Source of the DNA: CAVUXJ01 sp963814975
GTDB taxonomy: Bacteria; Acidobacteriota; Vicinamibacteria; Vicinamibacterales; CAVVIG01
Direction: 5' to 3'
Length of the DNA stretch: 64,000 nt
Assembly: GCA_963814975.1 (NCBI GenBank)
Contig: CAWFFB010000003.1
Coordinates: 124,001 to 188,000, forward strand
The position numbers and the translations under genes are program-made. The notes beneath the pieces are model-generated. The model worked only from the letters and a program-made list of their open reading frames with translations. It did no database searches and was not told where the DNA came from. Below, one piece after another: positions 8,172 through 16,870 of the stretch. The number at the start of each line of letters is the position of its first letter. Within the stretch, counting starts at the first letter, position 1.

Positions 8172-9227
8172 TCAGAAAATTTCGATCTTCGCGCGCGCCT
8201 TCAGGTCCTTGAGAAATGCGTCGGTCTTCTGTTCACGCTGCTGTTCAGCCAGGTAGTCGGTGATCGTCTTCTTCAGATCCGCGAAAGACGGCGGGATACG
8301 TTTCTCCTCCGCGAATCGCGACAGGCTCTCGTTATAGAAGGCCTTCGCATCTGCCTCCGACACCGAAATGGTGGGGTCGATCGCCGATTTCAAGAATTTC
8401 GCCGCTTGCAGTGTTCGGCGGGTGCGCTGCCGTAACCGCTCGGGAGTCATATCGCCCAGGGCCTTCTTGTAGGCTTCCGCACTCGGATACTCCTCGCGAA
8501 TTTGCCGGATGCCTTCCTGCACGTCGGCTTCCGAGACGTCCAGACGCTTTGCGACCGCTTGCTGTGCCAGCAGATGCTGTTCGATTACCTCTTCGAGCAG
8601 GCTGCGAACGACTTCGTCCCGCCACTCCGACGGCAGGCCATGGCCGCTCCGGGCGTCGAAATCGCGAACGGCGGCGTCGACCTCCCAGCGCTCGATCGGT
8701 TCGCCGTTGACCCGAGCCAGGATGGCGGACGCGGCGGGAGGCGGCGCGTTTGCGCGGCCGCGCTGGGCGGCAATGAGCTCTACCGGCTGCAACGAGGGAT
8801 GGGGATCGTTCAGCGTGTACAGAGCTGTCTGCACGCGAGCGCTCGGGGTCGGCGATGCCCGTCCCAGCAACTTCGAGCCGTCGGACAACGTCACGTTCCT
8901 GCCGGCCACGTGCGAACCATCCCTGGCCAGGTAACCACGCACCGTCACCTCGGCCCCCACCGCCAGGTCCGTCTTCTTCCAGCCTCGCCGCATCAGCGCT
9001 TCGACAGCGCCGAATTCGACTGTCCAGTTCACAACGGTCCCGTCGGCACCGACGACATCGAGGGTCAGCCTGGCATGGGGGTTCACCCACCGCATGCCCG
9101 TGACCGTGCCCGTGAGGGTGATCGGGCGATTCTCGTCGTACTCGGCCGAAAATGAGTGATGCGCATGCGCAGGCGCCGCCACAAGAAGCGCGACGCCGAA
9201 CGCCACAATCGAGAGCACCGTTGGCAT
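8172..9227 (-). CDS. DUF6152 domain fused to SurA-N-like chaperone domain
   Basis: A 351-residue secreted protein. A signal peptide covers residues 1-22 (ends APAHA). Residues 23-125 match DUF6152: HHSFSAEYDENRPITLTGTV, MRWVNPHARL, WTVEFG and GRNVTLSDGSKL. From residue 169 there is a second domain starting ILARVNGEPIERWEVDAAV, with helices rich in Glu, Gln and Arg (LLEEVIEQHLLAQQAVAKRL), as in the N-terminal domain of SurA/PpiC-type periplasmic chaperones; no rotamase domain follows. DUF6152 proteins normally stop near residue 125, so this is a fusion. The start ATG 9227 has AAGGA seven bases upstream. It is divergent from the MFS gene. Function of DUF6152 is unknown; a periplasmic folding or cargo-binding role is inferred from the second domain. 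Confidence 0.7.
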   Translation of the reverse strand: MPTVLSIVAFGVALLVAAPAHAHHSFSAEYDENRPITLTGTVTGMRWVNPHARLTLDVVGADGTVVNWTVEFGAVEALMRRGWKKTDLAVGAEVTVRGYLARDGSHVAGRNVTLSDGSKLLGRASPTPSARVQTALYTLNDPHPSLQPVELIAAQRGRANAPPPAASAILARVNGEPIERWEVDAAVRDFDARSGHGLPSEWRDEVVRSLLEEVIEQHLLAQQAVAKRLDVSEADVQEGIRQIREEYPSAEAYKKALGDMTPERLRQRTRRTLQAAKFLKSAIDPTISVSEADAKAFYNESLSRFAEEKRIPPSFADLKKTITDYLAEQQREQKTDAFLKDLKARAKIEIF

Positions 9228-9374
9228 CCGTTTTCCTTCGCCGGTCTGAAACATCAGGACCGCCCTCTCGAGGGTGACGGCCGAGAGTCCACTCAGGTTA
9301 TCAAATTCACGGCGCCCTGTGACACTATGCAGAGCTTCGTGTCGGCAGCATCGACCGAGCACGAGGATCACGCC

Positions 9375-10691
9375 GTGACCGAGACGCCCGTCAATCGACC
9401 CGCCCAGGTGCTGGTTGCCAGCCTGGTCGGCACGACCATCGAGTTCTTCGACTTCTATATTTACGCCACCGCCGCGGTCATCGTCTTTCCCCGGCTGTTC
9501 TTTCCGGCCTCCGACCCGGCTGCGGCCACCCTCGCGTCGCTGGCCACCTTCGGAATCGCGTTCCTGGCCAGGCCGGTGGGATCCGCGCTCTTCGGCCACT
9601 TTGGCGACCGCGTCGGCCGCAAGACCACTCTGGTCGCGGCGCTCCTGACGATGGGAATCTCGACGGTGGCCATCGGTCTCCTGCCGACCTATGACGCCAT
9701 TGGCTTCGCCGCGCCGCTATTCCTCGCTCTGTGCCGCTTCGGCCAGGGTCTCGGTCTGGGCGGCGAATGGGGCGGCGCCGTGCTCCTCGCCATCGAGAAT
9801 GCGCCTCCGGGAAGGCGCGCCTGGTACGGCATGTTTCCCCAGCTCGGCGCGCCGCTCGGGTTTTTCTTGTCCGGCGGGGTGTTCCTCGCGCTCTCTGAAA
9901 GCCTTACCAACGAAGAGTTCTTCTCCTACGGCTGGCGCATTCCGTTCCTGGCCAGTGCCGTTCTGGTGCTGGTGGGCCTCTACGTCCGCCTTACGATCAC
10001 CGAAACCCCGGTGTTCCGGGAAGCGCTGAACCGCAGCGAGCGAGTGAAGGTACCGATGGTGGTGGTGTTTCGGGACTACCGCCGGACCCTGGTGATCGGC
10101 ATCATGGTGTCGCTGGCGACATTCGTCCTTTTCTATCTGATGACGGTCTTCGCCCTGGCGTGGGGGACCAGCGCCCTCGGCTACAGTCGCGAGCGGTTTC
10201 TGGTAATGCAGCTGTTCGGCATCCTGTTCTTTGGTGCCGGAATTCCTGTCGGAGCGGTTCTGGCGGAACGCGGACGCCGGCGCACGTTGATATGGGTCAC
10301 GGTGGCGATTGGCGTCTTCGGCCTGGTGATGGCGCCGATGTTCTCGGCGGGAGCGACTGGCGCGGTGCTGACGCTCGTCGTGGGGTTGTCGTTGATGGGC
10401 CTGACGTACGGGCCGCTCGGGACGGTGCTTTCGGAGCTCTTTCCGACGTCGGTCCGTTACACGGGCAGCTCGCTGACGTTCAACCTGGCCGGCATATTCG
10501 GCGCCTCGCTGGCCCCGTATGTCGCGACATGGCTGGCCACCAACTACGGGTTGCAGTACGTCGGTTACTACCTCTCGTCGTCGGCGGTCGTCACACTCGC
10601 CGGGCTCCTCGCGATGCGTGAAACGAAGGATGACGATCTGGCGCGCTCGGGCGCACCTGACAGCTCTGAAGTCCGACGTCCGGTCCATTGA
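9375..10691 (+). CDS. MFS transporter, metabolite:H+ symporter family
   Basis: A 438-residue 12-helix transporter of the MHS branch of the major facilitator superfamily (relatives include ProP, ShiA and KgtP). The first helix carries GTTIEFFDFYIYATAAV, the loop 2-3 motif is GHFGDRVGRKTTLV, and CRFGQGLGLGGEWGGAV is characteristic of the MHS group. It imports an organic acid or osmolyte with a proton; the substrate cannot be read from sequence. I chose GTG 9375, with GAGG eight bases upstream and the usual short N-tail. ATG 9327 is a possible alternative; longer starts overlap the divergent gene. Confidence 0.82.
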   Translation: MTETPVNRPAQVLVASLVGTTIEFFDFYIYATAAVIVFPRLFFPASDPAAATLASLATFGIAFLARPVGSALFGHFGDRVGRKTTLVAALLTMGISTVAIGLLPTYDAIGFAAPLFLALCRFGQGLGLGGEWGGAVLLAIENAPPGRRAWYGMFPQLGAPLGFFLSGGVFLALSESLTNEEFFSYGWRIPFLASAVLVLVGLYVRLTITETPVFREALNRSERVKVPMVVVFRDYRRTLVIGIMVSLATFVLFYLMTVFALAWGTSALGYSRERFLVMQLFGILFFGAGIPVGAVLAERGRRRTLIWVTVAIGVFGLVMAPMFSAGATGAVLTLVVGLSLMGLTYGPLGTVLSELFPTSVRYTGSSLTFNLAGIFGASLAPYVATWLATNYGLQYVGYYLSSSAVVTLAGLLAMRETKDDDLARSGAPDSSEVRRPVH

Positions 10692-10812
10692 ATCAACTGG
10701 TCCATTGAGTCGTCTGCCGTTGGAGACTGCCGCATTGCCCCGATGACCAGGTCGGGCGCCCTATTCCTCGATTCGCTGGTCGGACGGCGAAATTCGAGCT
10801 TGACTCTGGCCT

Positions 10813-11217
10813 ATGACGAACGCCAAGCAGCATCTAATCCTGACGGCGTTGGGGCGCGGGTTGCGCAGGCGTTGTCCGAGCTGCGGGGTGGGCCGACTGT
10901 TCTCGGGGTGGGCTCACCACGTCGAACGTTGTCCGGAATGCGGCCTGGTCTATGAGCGAAATCCCGGGGATACATGGGCGTTCACGATTCTTGGCGACCG
11001 GCTGCCGGTGGCCGCGATCATCGTGCTGCTGTACTTCGGGTTCGTCCAGGTCCATCGCGTGGTGGGATTTGTCCTCATCGTTGTGTGCCTGATCCTGCTG
11101 GTGTGGACCTCCCCCAACCGGTGGGGCGCGGGGATCGCGCTCCACTACCTGTCGCGCATCTTCTGGCCGGACCCCGCCGACCCGGTGCCACCGCAGCGCG
11201 ACCCGGGCCGGAGTTGA
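10813..11217 (+). CDS. DUF983 membrane protein with zinc-ribbon-like cysteines
   Basis: A 134-residue DUF983 protein. Residues 20-23 (CPSC) and 40-43 (CPEC) form a CxxC-CxxC pair likely to bind zinc. FSGWAHHVERCPECGLVYERNPGDTWAF is split by the second pair and matches the family. Two transmembrane segments follow (about 58-78 and 80-97). DUF983 genes often lie near cytochrome oxidase assembly genes in proteobacteria; here the neighbours are an MFS transporter and a DUF3309 gene, so context adds little. Biochemical role unknown. Confidence 0.82.
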   Translation: MTNAKQHLILTALGRGLRRRCPSCGVGRLFSGWAHHVERCPECGLVYERNPGDTWAFTILGDRLPVAAIIVLLYFGFVQVHRVVGFVLIVVCLILLVWTSPNRWGAGIALHYLSRIFWPDPADPVPPQRDPGRS

Positions 11218-11271
11218 GGGACCTCGACCCAAGCGGGTTTCAAGACGAGCGGCCAAGGAGCGGCATGCCGA

Positions 11272-11445
11272 ATGCTCATCGCTGTTCGCGTGTCTTTACT
11301 TCTGCTGATGACGATGCTCCTTCTGGTAGTCGTTGGGACATTACCAGCATGGCCCTACTCAATGAAGCTCGGTTATTCCCCCAGCTGCGTAAGTGGATTC
11401 ATTCTGTTCGGAATTGCTTTGTTGGTCGTGGCCGGCCGCCTCTGA
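11272..11445 (+). CDS. DUF3309-family small membrane protein, 57 aa
   Basis: A short gene below the usual ORF cut-off. The 57-residue product is almost entirely hydrophobic, with two membrane segments around the motif VGTLPAWPYSMKLGYSPS. ALPxWPYSxxxGYxPS between two hydrophobic helices is the signature of DUF3309 proteins. AAGGAG at 11255-11260 lies 11 bases before the ATG, slightly long; the in-frame ATG at 11308 is a possible later start. A strong hairpin overlaps and follows the stop codon. Function unknown; such proteins are probably inner-membrane stress or envelope peptides. Confidence 0.72.
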   Translation: MLIAVRVSLLLLMTMLLLVVVGTLPAWPYSMKLGYSPSCVSGFILFGIALLVVAGRL

Positions 11446-11459
11446 GGCGCCGACCACGA
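11426..11459. terminator. Hairpin terminator candidate
   Basis: A long imperfect inverted repeat with arms 11426-11436 and 11449-11459 (one mismatch) and an inner GCCT/AGGC stem. It spans the stop codon of the DUF3309 gene and lies between convergent genes (hemerythrin on the other strand). No T-run follows, so it may act in both directions or only stabilise the mRNA end. Confidence 0.5.
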
Positions 11460-11507
11460 TTCCTGCTTCGACACGCTGTCCTTCGAAGAGGGTGTCTGTG
11501 AAGCGCG

Positions 11508-12221
11508 TTACTGCCGCCGCAACGCGGCCGCCTTCATGGTTTCCATCCGGGCGCCCAGTTCCTCGAGCTGGGGGCGGCTCAGGACCGAACGGCCTGTCGG
11601 GAACATCTTCTTCTCTTCTTCCTCGATGTGGTGCTCGATGTTTTCCTTGAGCACTTTGAGCTTGGGCCCCCATCGTTCGTCCGACTTCGCCAGGCCGTGC
11701 AGCTCTTTCACCAGCAGGTCGGCCACGTGGTGTTCCTGATAGCCTTCGAGGACGATCTCTTTTGCCTCGGGATGTGACTTCAGCGCGGGGTAGAGAATCT
11801 TCTCCTCGATCAGTTCGTGGGCATTCAGCTCGTTGGTGATGGTGTCGAGCAGCTCGTTCCGCCCCTTGACGGCTCGCGGCGTCGTTTCTTCGACCTTCTT
11901 CAGCAGCTCCTCGAGCCGCCGATGGTCGCGTTCGAGCAACTCGATCGCATTGATCGGTCCGTTCCCCCACGGGGCGCGCTCGGCCACAGCCGCGACGGTC
12001 CGGCCGATGACGCGGCCGACGGCCGACGCGGCCGAGGCCAGCGTCGATTTCGACGATGAGGAACCGCGCTTCGGGGCGATGGTCTTCCGCGGTTTCGGCG
12101 TGCTCGGAGCCCGCCGCCTCCGCCCCCGATTCGCAGCTTTCTTTGCCGCCCGCTTCAGTGGAGCGCGCCTCGATGCTGCTCGTCTGGGGGCCCCGTTCGC
12201 TTTCGCACGCGTCTTTGCCAT
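11508..12221 (-). CDS. Hemerythrin HHE-domain protein with basic histone-like tail
   Basis: A 237-residue protein. Residues 1-60 are Lys/Arg/Ala/Ser/Pro-rich (AASRRAPLKRAAKKAANRG), like histone-H1-like or AlgP-type tails. Residues about 90-225 form a hemerythrin/HHE helical bundle: LLERDHRRLEELL, NELNAHELIEEKILYPAL, YQEHHVADLLV and NIEHHIEEEEKKMFP supply His and Glu ligands for a di-iron site. I infer a cytoplasmic O2-, NO- or iron-responsive protein that may bind nucleic acid through its tail. The ATG 12221 start gives the complete tail. The gene sits downstream of lhr on the same strand; it is not obviously an operon partner. Confidence 0.8.
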   Translation of the reverse strand: MAKTRAKANGAPRRAASRRAPLKRAAKKAANRGRRRRAPSTPKPRKTIAPKRGSSSSKSTLASAASAVGRVIGRTVAAVAERAPWGNGPINAIELLERDHRRLEELLKKVEETTPRAVKGRNELLDTITNELNAHELIEEKILYPALKSHPEAKEIVLEGYQEHHVADLLVKELHGLAKSDERWGPKLKVLKENIEHHIEEEEKKMFPTGRSVLSRPQLEELGARMETMKAAALRRQ

Positions 12222-12327
12222 GCACTCCTCCGGCGGAGATTCAGCAAGAGAGCTGCCAGCGGTGACGGTCTGGAGGGCGGGGCCGTGCGAGCGACGGCGG
12301 GAGCCCCGCGTAGAGTTTGGCGGAGCG

Positions 12328-15300
12328 CTAGCTGGCGCGGCCGATGAAGCCGCCGGCGACAGCCGGACGGGATCGCCCGGTCAGTGCCCGGGCGAGATTG
12401 GGAGGCACGGGTTCTCCGGTCTCGGTGAGGGTGCGCACGCATTCGCCCTCGAAGGCCGCGATCGGCACGCCATCTCGGTACACCACGCGGCTGGATGCCA
12501 CCGCTCTGACCCGTTCGCCCGCGGTCACGATGCCGGCGAGATTCAGCGGATCGACCGCTCCGATCACGTGCAGGCGACCGTCTGCCGGTGTCCGGCGGAT
12601 CTCGCGCAGCCGGCTGACGGCGTCGACAAGGGCGAATTGCTCGCCTGTCATTGCCGAGACGAATCGACCGCCCCGGATCTCGCCTCGCGCCTCCAGCCGG
12701 CGATAGACCCGAACCAGCTCGCGCCAAGGAGACGCGTTCGTCTCGCGCGACAGCAGGCGGCGACACACGACGCCGTACCGACGCAACAGCGACCAGGCCT
12801 GGGCTTCGACGGCGGCCTCGCGCGACGCGGCGGGCTCCCCGCCGGCATGAAGGAGCGACCACCGGCCCGCCGCCGACGTAGCACCATCCCGAATCGCGGA
12901 GCGCCGCGACGCCGCCCGCACAATCGCGCGGAGTCCCGCAAAACCATCAGATGCCACGAGCCCGGCGGCGACCAGGTCGCCGATGGCGACAGCCTGTTCG
13001 GCGTCAGACTCGCCCCGCTCCTTCAACTCCCTGAGAAACGAGGCCCCGCGCGTCCGCAAGGTTTTCAGCAGCCGCTGTGCCTCGTTGCTGAGCGCCGCTG
13101 CAGGGGCGCCAGGAGTCGCGTCGCCGTCGCTCGTCGTGCTCAGTGCCAGCCAGAGGTCGGCATGCTCCCGAAGAAACAGCGCGACGGGTGTGGTCCCGAC
13201 CAGTCGCGCCGTTGCCGCCGCCCCGGCGGCTATCGGCTTCGACAACCGCGCCCAGCCCACCTCTCCGGTCAGGCACAACATGTCGAGCATCGCGCGTTCG
13301 TAGTGGTCCATGCGTGCCGGCAGGACGGTGCGTTCCCAGCTGTTGGCGGCAAGCTCGTACCCGTCCAGCGTGGCGACAACGGCCCGCAGTCCATCGAGAC
13401 CGGTCAACCGGCTCGACGGTTCGACATGCTGCCAGGCGAAGAGGAACCGCATGAATTCGGCCGGGCTGACCGGTGCGATTTCCGCGCGCAAGGCGTTGAG
13501 CGTGTAGCGATGGATCCGCGCGAGCAGCGCCCGATCGCACCATTCGAGCTCGGCTGCGCCGGGCGTGAACGACCCGCGCAGGACCGCACCGTCCGATTCC
13601 AAGGCCAGCAGCGCGGCGTTCGCATCCGCTCCCTCGATCGCGCACGAACGGGCGAGCGCCGTGGCTGTCGTCGGCCCGGTGATCGTCAGTCGATCGCGAA
13701 GCAGCTCGAAAAGCGCAGGCTCGCGCGTCCAGGGACGCGAGGCGCGGGAGGCAGGGGCAACGGCATGACCCTCGATCGGCGCGTGGGGATGGACAGCCAG
13801 GATCTCGGGCAGGCGCTCGGCAGCGACCCAGACGCCCGACGGCGTCAGCGCCACCATTGCCGCGCGGCCCGTCTCTCTCAACCGATCCAAGAGGGTAGGG
13901 GCAAGCCCGTCGCCCTCGTCCCTGGTCAGGAAGCCTGCGGCCAGCAGCGCGTCGTGCAGCTCGTCGGCGTCGCGGGGATCGGGACGAACCTCGCCGCGCA
14001 CACGTTCGATCGCATCGACGCTAAGCGCCCCGAGCTCCGAGGCGGAGGCCGGTTCGGTCGCGCGCCGCGCGTAGACGGCTTGCGTTCGCCGCTCTTCGAG
14101 CGGCGCGTCGTCGAGAAACGCGTAGGGTCGCGCGTTCAGGATCTCGTGCGCGAGCGGCGACGGTTCCGGGGTGTCGCGTGCGATGAGCTGCACGTCGCCG
14201 CGGTGAATGCGATCCAGCACGGCTGTCAGCCCCTCGACGTCCATCGCCTCATACAAGCAGTCGCGCACTGTTTGTGCGACGAGCGGGTGATCCGGAATCT
14301 CGCGATCTCCCGGGATATTCTCGAGGCACGCCGCGGCTTCCGGAAACGCTGCCGCCATCAGGTCGTCGGCGAGCATACGTTGAAGCTGCGGCGGCACCTT
14401 CTTGCCGCCGCGGTTGCGTGGCACGGCCAATGAGATGGTCGTATTCCACCGCCAGCGCGTCTGGAACACCGGGGCGTCGAGGACCGCCTGCACGAGCAGG
14501 TCGCGTACGGTCGAAGGATGCAGGTACCGGAAGACGTCCGCGAGTGGGAAAGAATGCTGCGGTCCGAGCGACAGGAGCAAGGCCTCGTCGGTCGCGGCCG
14601 CCTGCAGCTCGAAGTTGAACTGCCGACAGAATCGCTTGCGCAGCGCGAGGCCCCACGCCTTGTTGATGCGGCTGCCGAACGGCGCGTGCAGGACCAGCTG
14701 CATCCCGCCCGCTTCGTCGAAGAACCGCTCGAGCACGAGCGTGTCCTGCGTCGGAATGACCCCCAGCGCCTGTCGGCCGGCCTCGAGATACGCGACGACC
14801 TGTTCTGCGGCCGCCGTTGGAATTTCTGCGGCCGTTTTCAGCCATTCGATCGCGCAATCGCCGGACCGGCCGAGCAACCTATTGACGCCGCCCCGCAGAT
14901 CGCTGACGGCCTGCGACAGCTCGCTCGTCCGCGCCGGCGCTTCCCCCAGCCAGAATGGCAGGTTCGGCGGCGCCCCTTTGGCATCGGCGACACGCACCGT
15001 TCCGGGGCCAACCCGCAGCACACGCCAGGAAGCGTTCCCGAGCTGAAAGACGTCGCCGGCCATGCTTTCGATCGCGAAGTCCTCGTTCAGTGTCCCGATG
15101 AAAGTGTCTTCAGGTTCCAGAATCACCCGGTAGTCGGCCACTTCGGGGATCGCCCCTCCCGAGGTGAGGGCCGTGAGCCTGGCTCCCCGGCGCCCGAGGA
15201 TCCGGGACTGCACCTCGTCGCGGTGGATCAGCGCTCCGCGCCGGCCACGGCGGGTGGCAAAACCCTCGGCGGCCATCCGGACGACGGCGTCGAACTCCTG

Positions 15301-16644
15301 GCGCTCGAGATCGTGGAAGGGCCAGGCGCCCTGCACCAGCGCGAAGAGCTCGTCCTCCCTGTATTCGCGGCAGGCCGTCTCGGCGACCACCTGCTGGGTC
15401 AGCACGTCCAGCGTGGCGCCGTTCGACGCGATCGCGTCGAGGTCGCCGCCACGGACCGATCCCAGCAGCGCCACGCATTCGATCAGGTCGTCGCGCGAGG
15501 TGGGGAACAACCGCCCCTTGGGCATACCCGAGACCGTATGCCCGGACCGCCCGAAGCGCTGAATGAGCGTGGCAATGCGGTGCGGCGATCCCATCTGGCA
15601 CACGAGATCGACGTGGCCGATGTCGATCCCCAGCTCGAGCGAGGCCGTCGCGACCAGTGCCTTGAGCTGGCCCCCTTTCAGCCGCGTCTCCGCGTCCAGA
15701 CGCTTTTCCTTCGACAGGCTCCCGTGATGCGCGGTCACGGCGGCGTCGCCGAGCCGTTCGCTCAAGTAGCGGGCCAGGCGTTCGGCCATCCGCCGGGTAT
15801 TCACGAAGACAATCGTCGTGCGGTGCGCGCCGATCAGCGTCGTCAGCCGATCGTAGTACTCCTCCCAGACCTCGTGTGACATCACGGCTTCGAGCGGTGA
15901 TCCGGGCAGTTCGAGATCGAGGTCCATCTCCCGCCGGTGTCCCTCGTCGACGATCTCGCACGCCGCCCGGCCGTCCTGGTCGATCGCGCGCGTGCCAACG
16001 AGGAACCGCGCGACCTCTTCGACGGGTTTCTGGGTCGCCGAGAGGCCGAGACGAAGCAGCCGTCCGTTGGCGACCTGCTGCAGGCGCTCCAGGCTGAGCG
16101 CGAGATGGGCGCCGCGCCGGGTGCCGATCACGGCGTGGATCTCGTCGACAATCACGGTGCGGACCGTGCGAAGCATTTCCCGGCTTCGTTCGGCCGTCAG
16201 GAGCAGATACAGCGATTCTGGCGTCGTCACCAGCACATGGGGCGGCTTGCGCAGCATGGCGGTACGCTCGGCCTGCGGCGTGTCGCCGGTTCGCACGGCG
16301 GCGGTGATGCGCGGTGCCTCGAGCCCGAGTGCTTCGGCCACCCGCCGAATGCCACGCCTTGGCTCCGAAAGGTTCTTGTGGATGTCGGCGCTCAGCGCTT
16401 TGAGCGGCGACACGTAAACGACCCGGACCTCGTCTGGCAAAGGAGCGCGCAGACCTTCCTGCAGGAGGTCGTCGAGCGCCGTCAGGAATGCCGCGAGCGT
16501 CTTTCCGGATCCGGTTGGCGCCGCGATGAGCGTGTCGCGCCGCTCTCGGATGGGGATCCAGCCGCGCTGCTGCGCGCCGGTCGGCGCGCCGAACGTTTCA
16601 GTGAACCATCGCGCCGTGATGGGGTGGAAATTGGAGAGAGACAT
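12328..16644 (-). CDS. lhr: ATP-dependent helicase Lhr
   Basis: A 1438-residue superfamily 2 helicase, the normal length of full Lhr. Residues 1-40 hold the Q-motif region, then APTGSGKT (Walker A), VDEIHAV (Walker B, DEIH), LSATQK (motif III), VFVNTRRMAERLA and QRFGRSGHT (motifs IV-VI). The long C-terminal half holds the winged-helix and Lhr-CTD regions. Lhr is a 3'-5' DNA translocase linked to repair, in some genomes next to nuclease genes; none is adjacent here. The ATG at 16644 gives the expected short N-terminus. It is intact, in contrast to many large genes in this window. An 866-residue open frame on the opposite strand (11833-14433) is its shadow. Confidence 0.95.
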   Translation of the reverse strand: MSLSNFHPITARWFTETFGAPTGAQQRGWIPIRERRDTLIAAPTGSGKTLAAFLTALDDLLQEGLRAPLPDEVRVVYVSPLKALSADIHKNLSEPRRGIRRVAEALGLEAPRITAAVRTGDTPQAERTAMLRKPPHVLVTTPESLYLLLTAERSREMLRTVRTVIVDEIHAVIGTRRGAHLALSLERLQQVANGRLLRLGLSATQKPVEEVARFLVGTRAIDQDGRAACEIVDEGHRREMDLDLELPGSPLEAVMSHEVWEEYYDRLTTLIGAHRTTIVFVNTRRMAERLARYLSERLGDAAVTAHHGSLSKEKRLDAETRLKGGQLKALVATASLELGIDIGHVDLVCQMGSPHRIATLIQRFGRSGHTVSGMPKGRLFPTSRDDLIECVALLGSVRGGDLDAIASNGATLDVLTQQVVAETACREYREDELFALVQGAWPFHDLERQEFDAVVRMAAEGFATRRGRRGALIHRDEVQSRILGRRGARLTALTSGGAIPEVADYRVILEPEDTFIGTLNEDFAIESMAGDVFQLGNASWRVLRVGPGTVRVADAKGAPPNLPFWLGEAPARTSELSQAVSDLRGGVNRLLGRSGDCAIEWLKTAAEIPTAAAEQVVAYLEAGRQALGVIPTQDTLVLERFFDEAGGMQLVLHAPFGSRINKAWGLALRKRFCRQFNFELQAAATDEALLLSLGPQHSFPLADVFRYLHPSTVRDLLVQAVLDAPVFQTRWRWNTTISLAVPRNRGGKKVPPQLQRMLADDLMAAAFPEAAACLENIPGDREIPDHPLVAQTVRDCLYEAMDVEGLTAVLDRIHRGDVQLIARDTPEPSPLAHEILNARPYAFLDDAPLEERRTQAVYARRATEPASASELGALSVDAIERVRGEVRPDPRDADELHDALLAAGFLTRDEGDGLAPTLLDRLRETGRAAMVALTPSGVWVAAERLPEILAVHPHAPIEGHAVAPASRASRPWTREPALFELLRDRLTITGPTTATALARSCAIEGADANAALLALESDGAVLRGSFTPGAAELEWCDRALLARIHRYTLNALRAEIAPVSPAEFMRFLFAWQHVEPSSRLTGLDGLRAVVATLDGYELAANSWERTVLPARMDHYERAMLDMLCLTGEVGWARLSKPIAAGAAATARLVGTTPVALFLREHADLWLALSTTSDGDATPGAPAAALSNEAQRLLKTLRTRGASFLRELKERGESDAEQAVAIGDLVAAGLVASDGFAGLRAIVRAASRRSAIRDGATSAAGRWSLLHAGGEPAASREAAVEAQAWSLLRRYGVVCRRLLSRETNASPWRELVRVYRRLEARGEIRGGRFVSAMTGEQFALVDAVSRLREIRRTPADGRLHVIGAVDPLNLAGIVTAGERVRAVASSRVVYRDGVPIAAFEGECVRTLTETGEPVPPNLARALTGRSRPAVAGGFIGRAS

Positions 16645-16669
16645 GAACCAACCCTGGGAGCCGGGGCAC

Positions 16670-16713
16670 AGCCGGTGACTCGTAGACCGAGGGACCAGCC
16701 GGTGACTTGTAGA
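16670..16713. repeat. Two 17-bp direct repeats upstream of lhr
   Basis: AGCCGGTGACTYGTAGA occurs at 16670-16686 and 16697-16713, with one mismatch and a 27-base period, in the 226-base spacer between the kinase stop and the lhr start. It lies just upstream of the lhr start, so it could be a regulator site or a short duplication. No protein is supported here. Confidence 0.4.
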
Positions 16714-16870
16714 AGAGACTCACAGAATAGCGCATCCGGACGTGTGCCCACAACCACCTCGGACCCGTGCGGGAAGCGATGCACCCGGGCAATTCCACGC
16801 CGCGCATCGCGTGGTCCCTCTCGTCTTCGCAGTTGGTGTCGGCGTTGGGCACGCGACCCCAAGGGTGTCA

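Noticed and set aside
11833..14433. 866-residue open frame on + strand
   Set aside because: It lies opposite hemerythrin and lhr, has Arg/Gly/Ala-rich low-complexity translation and no domains; a GC-rich shadow of real genes.
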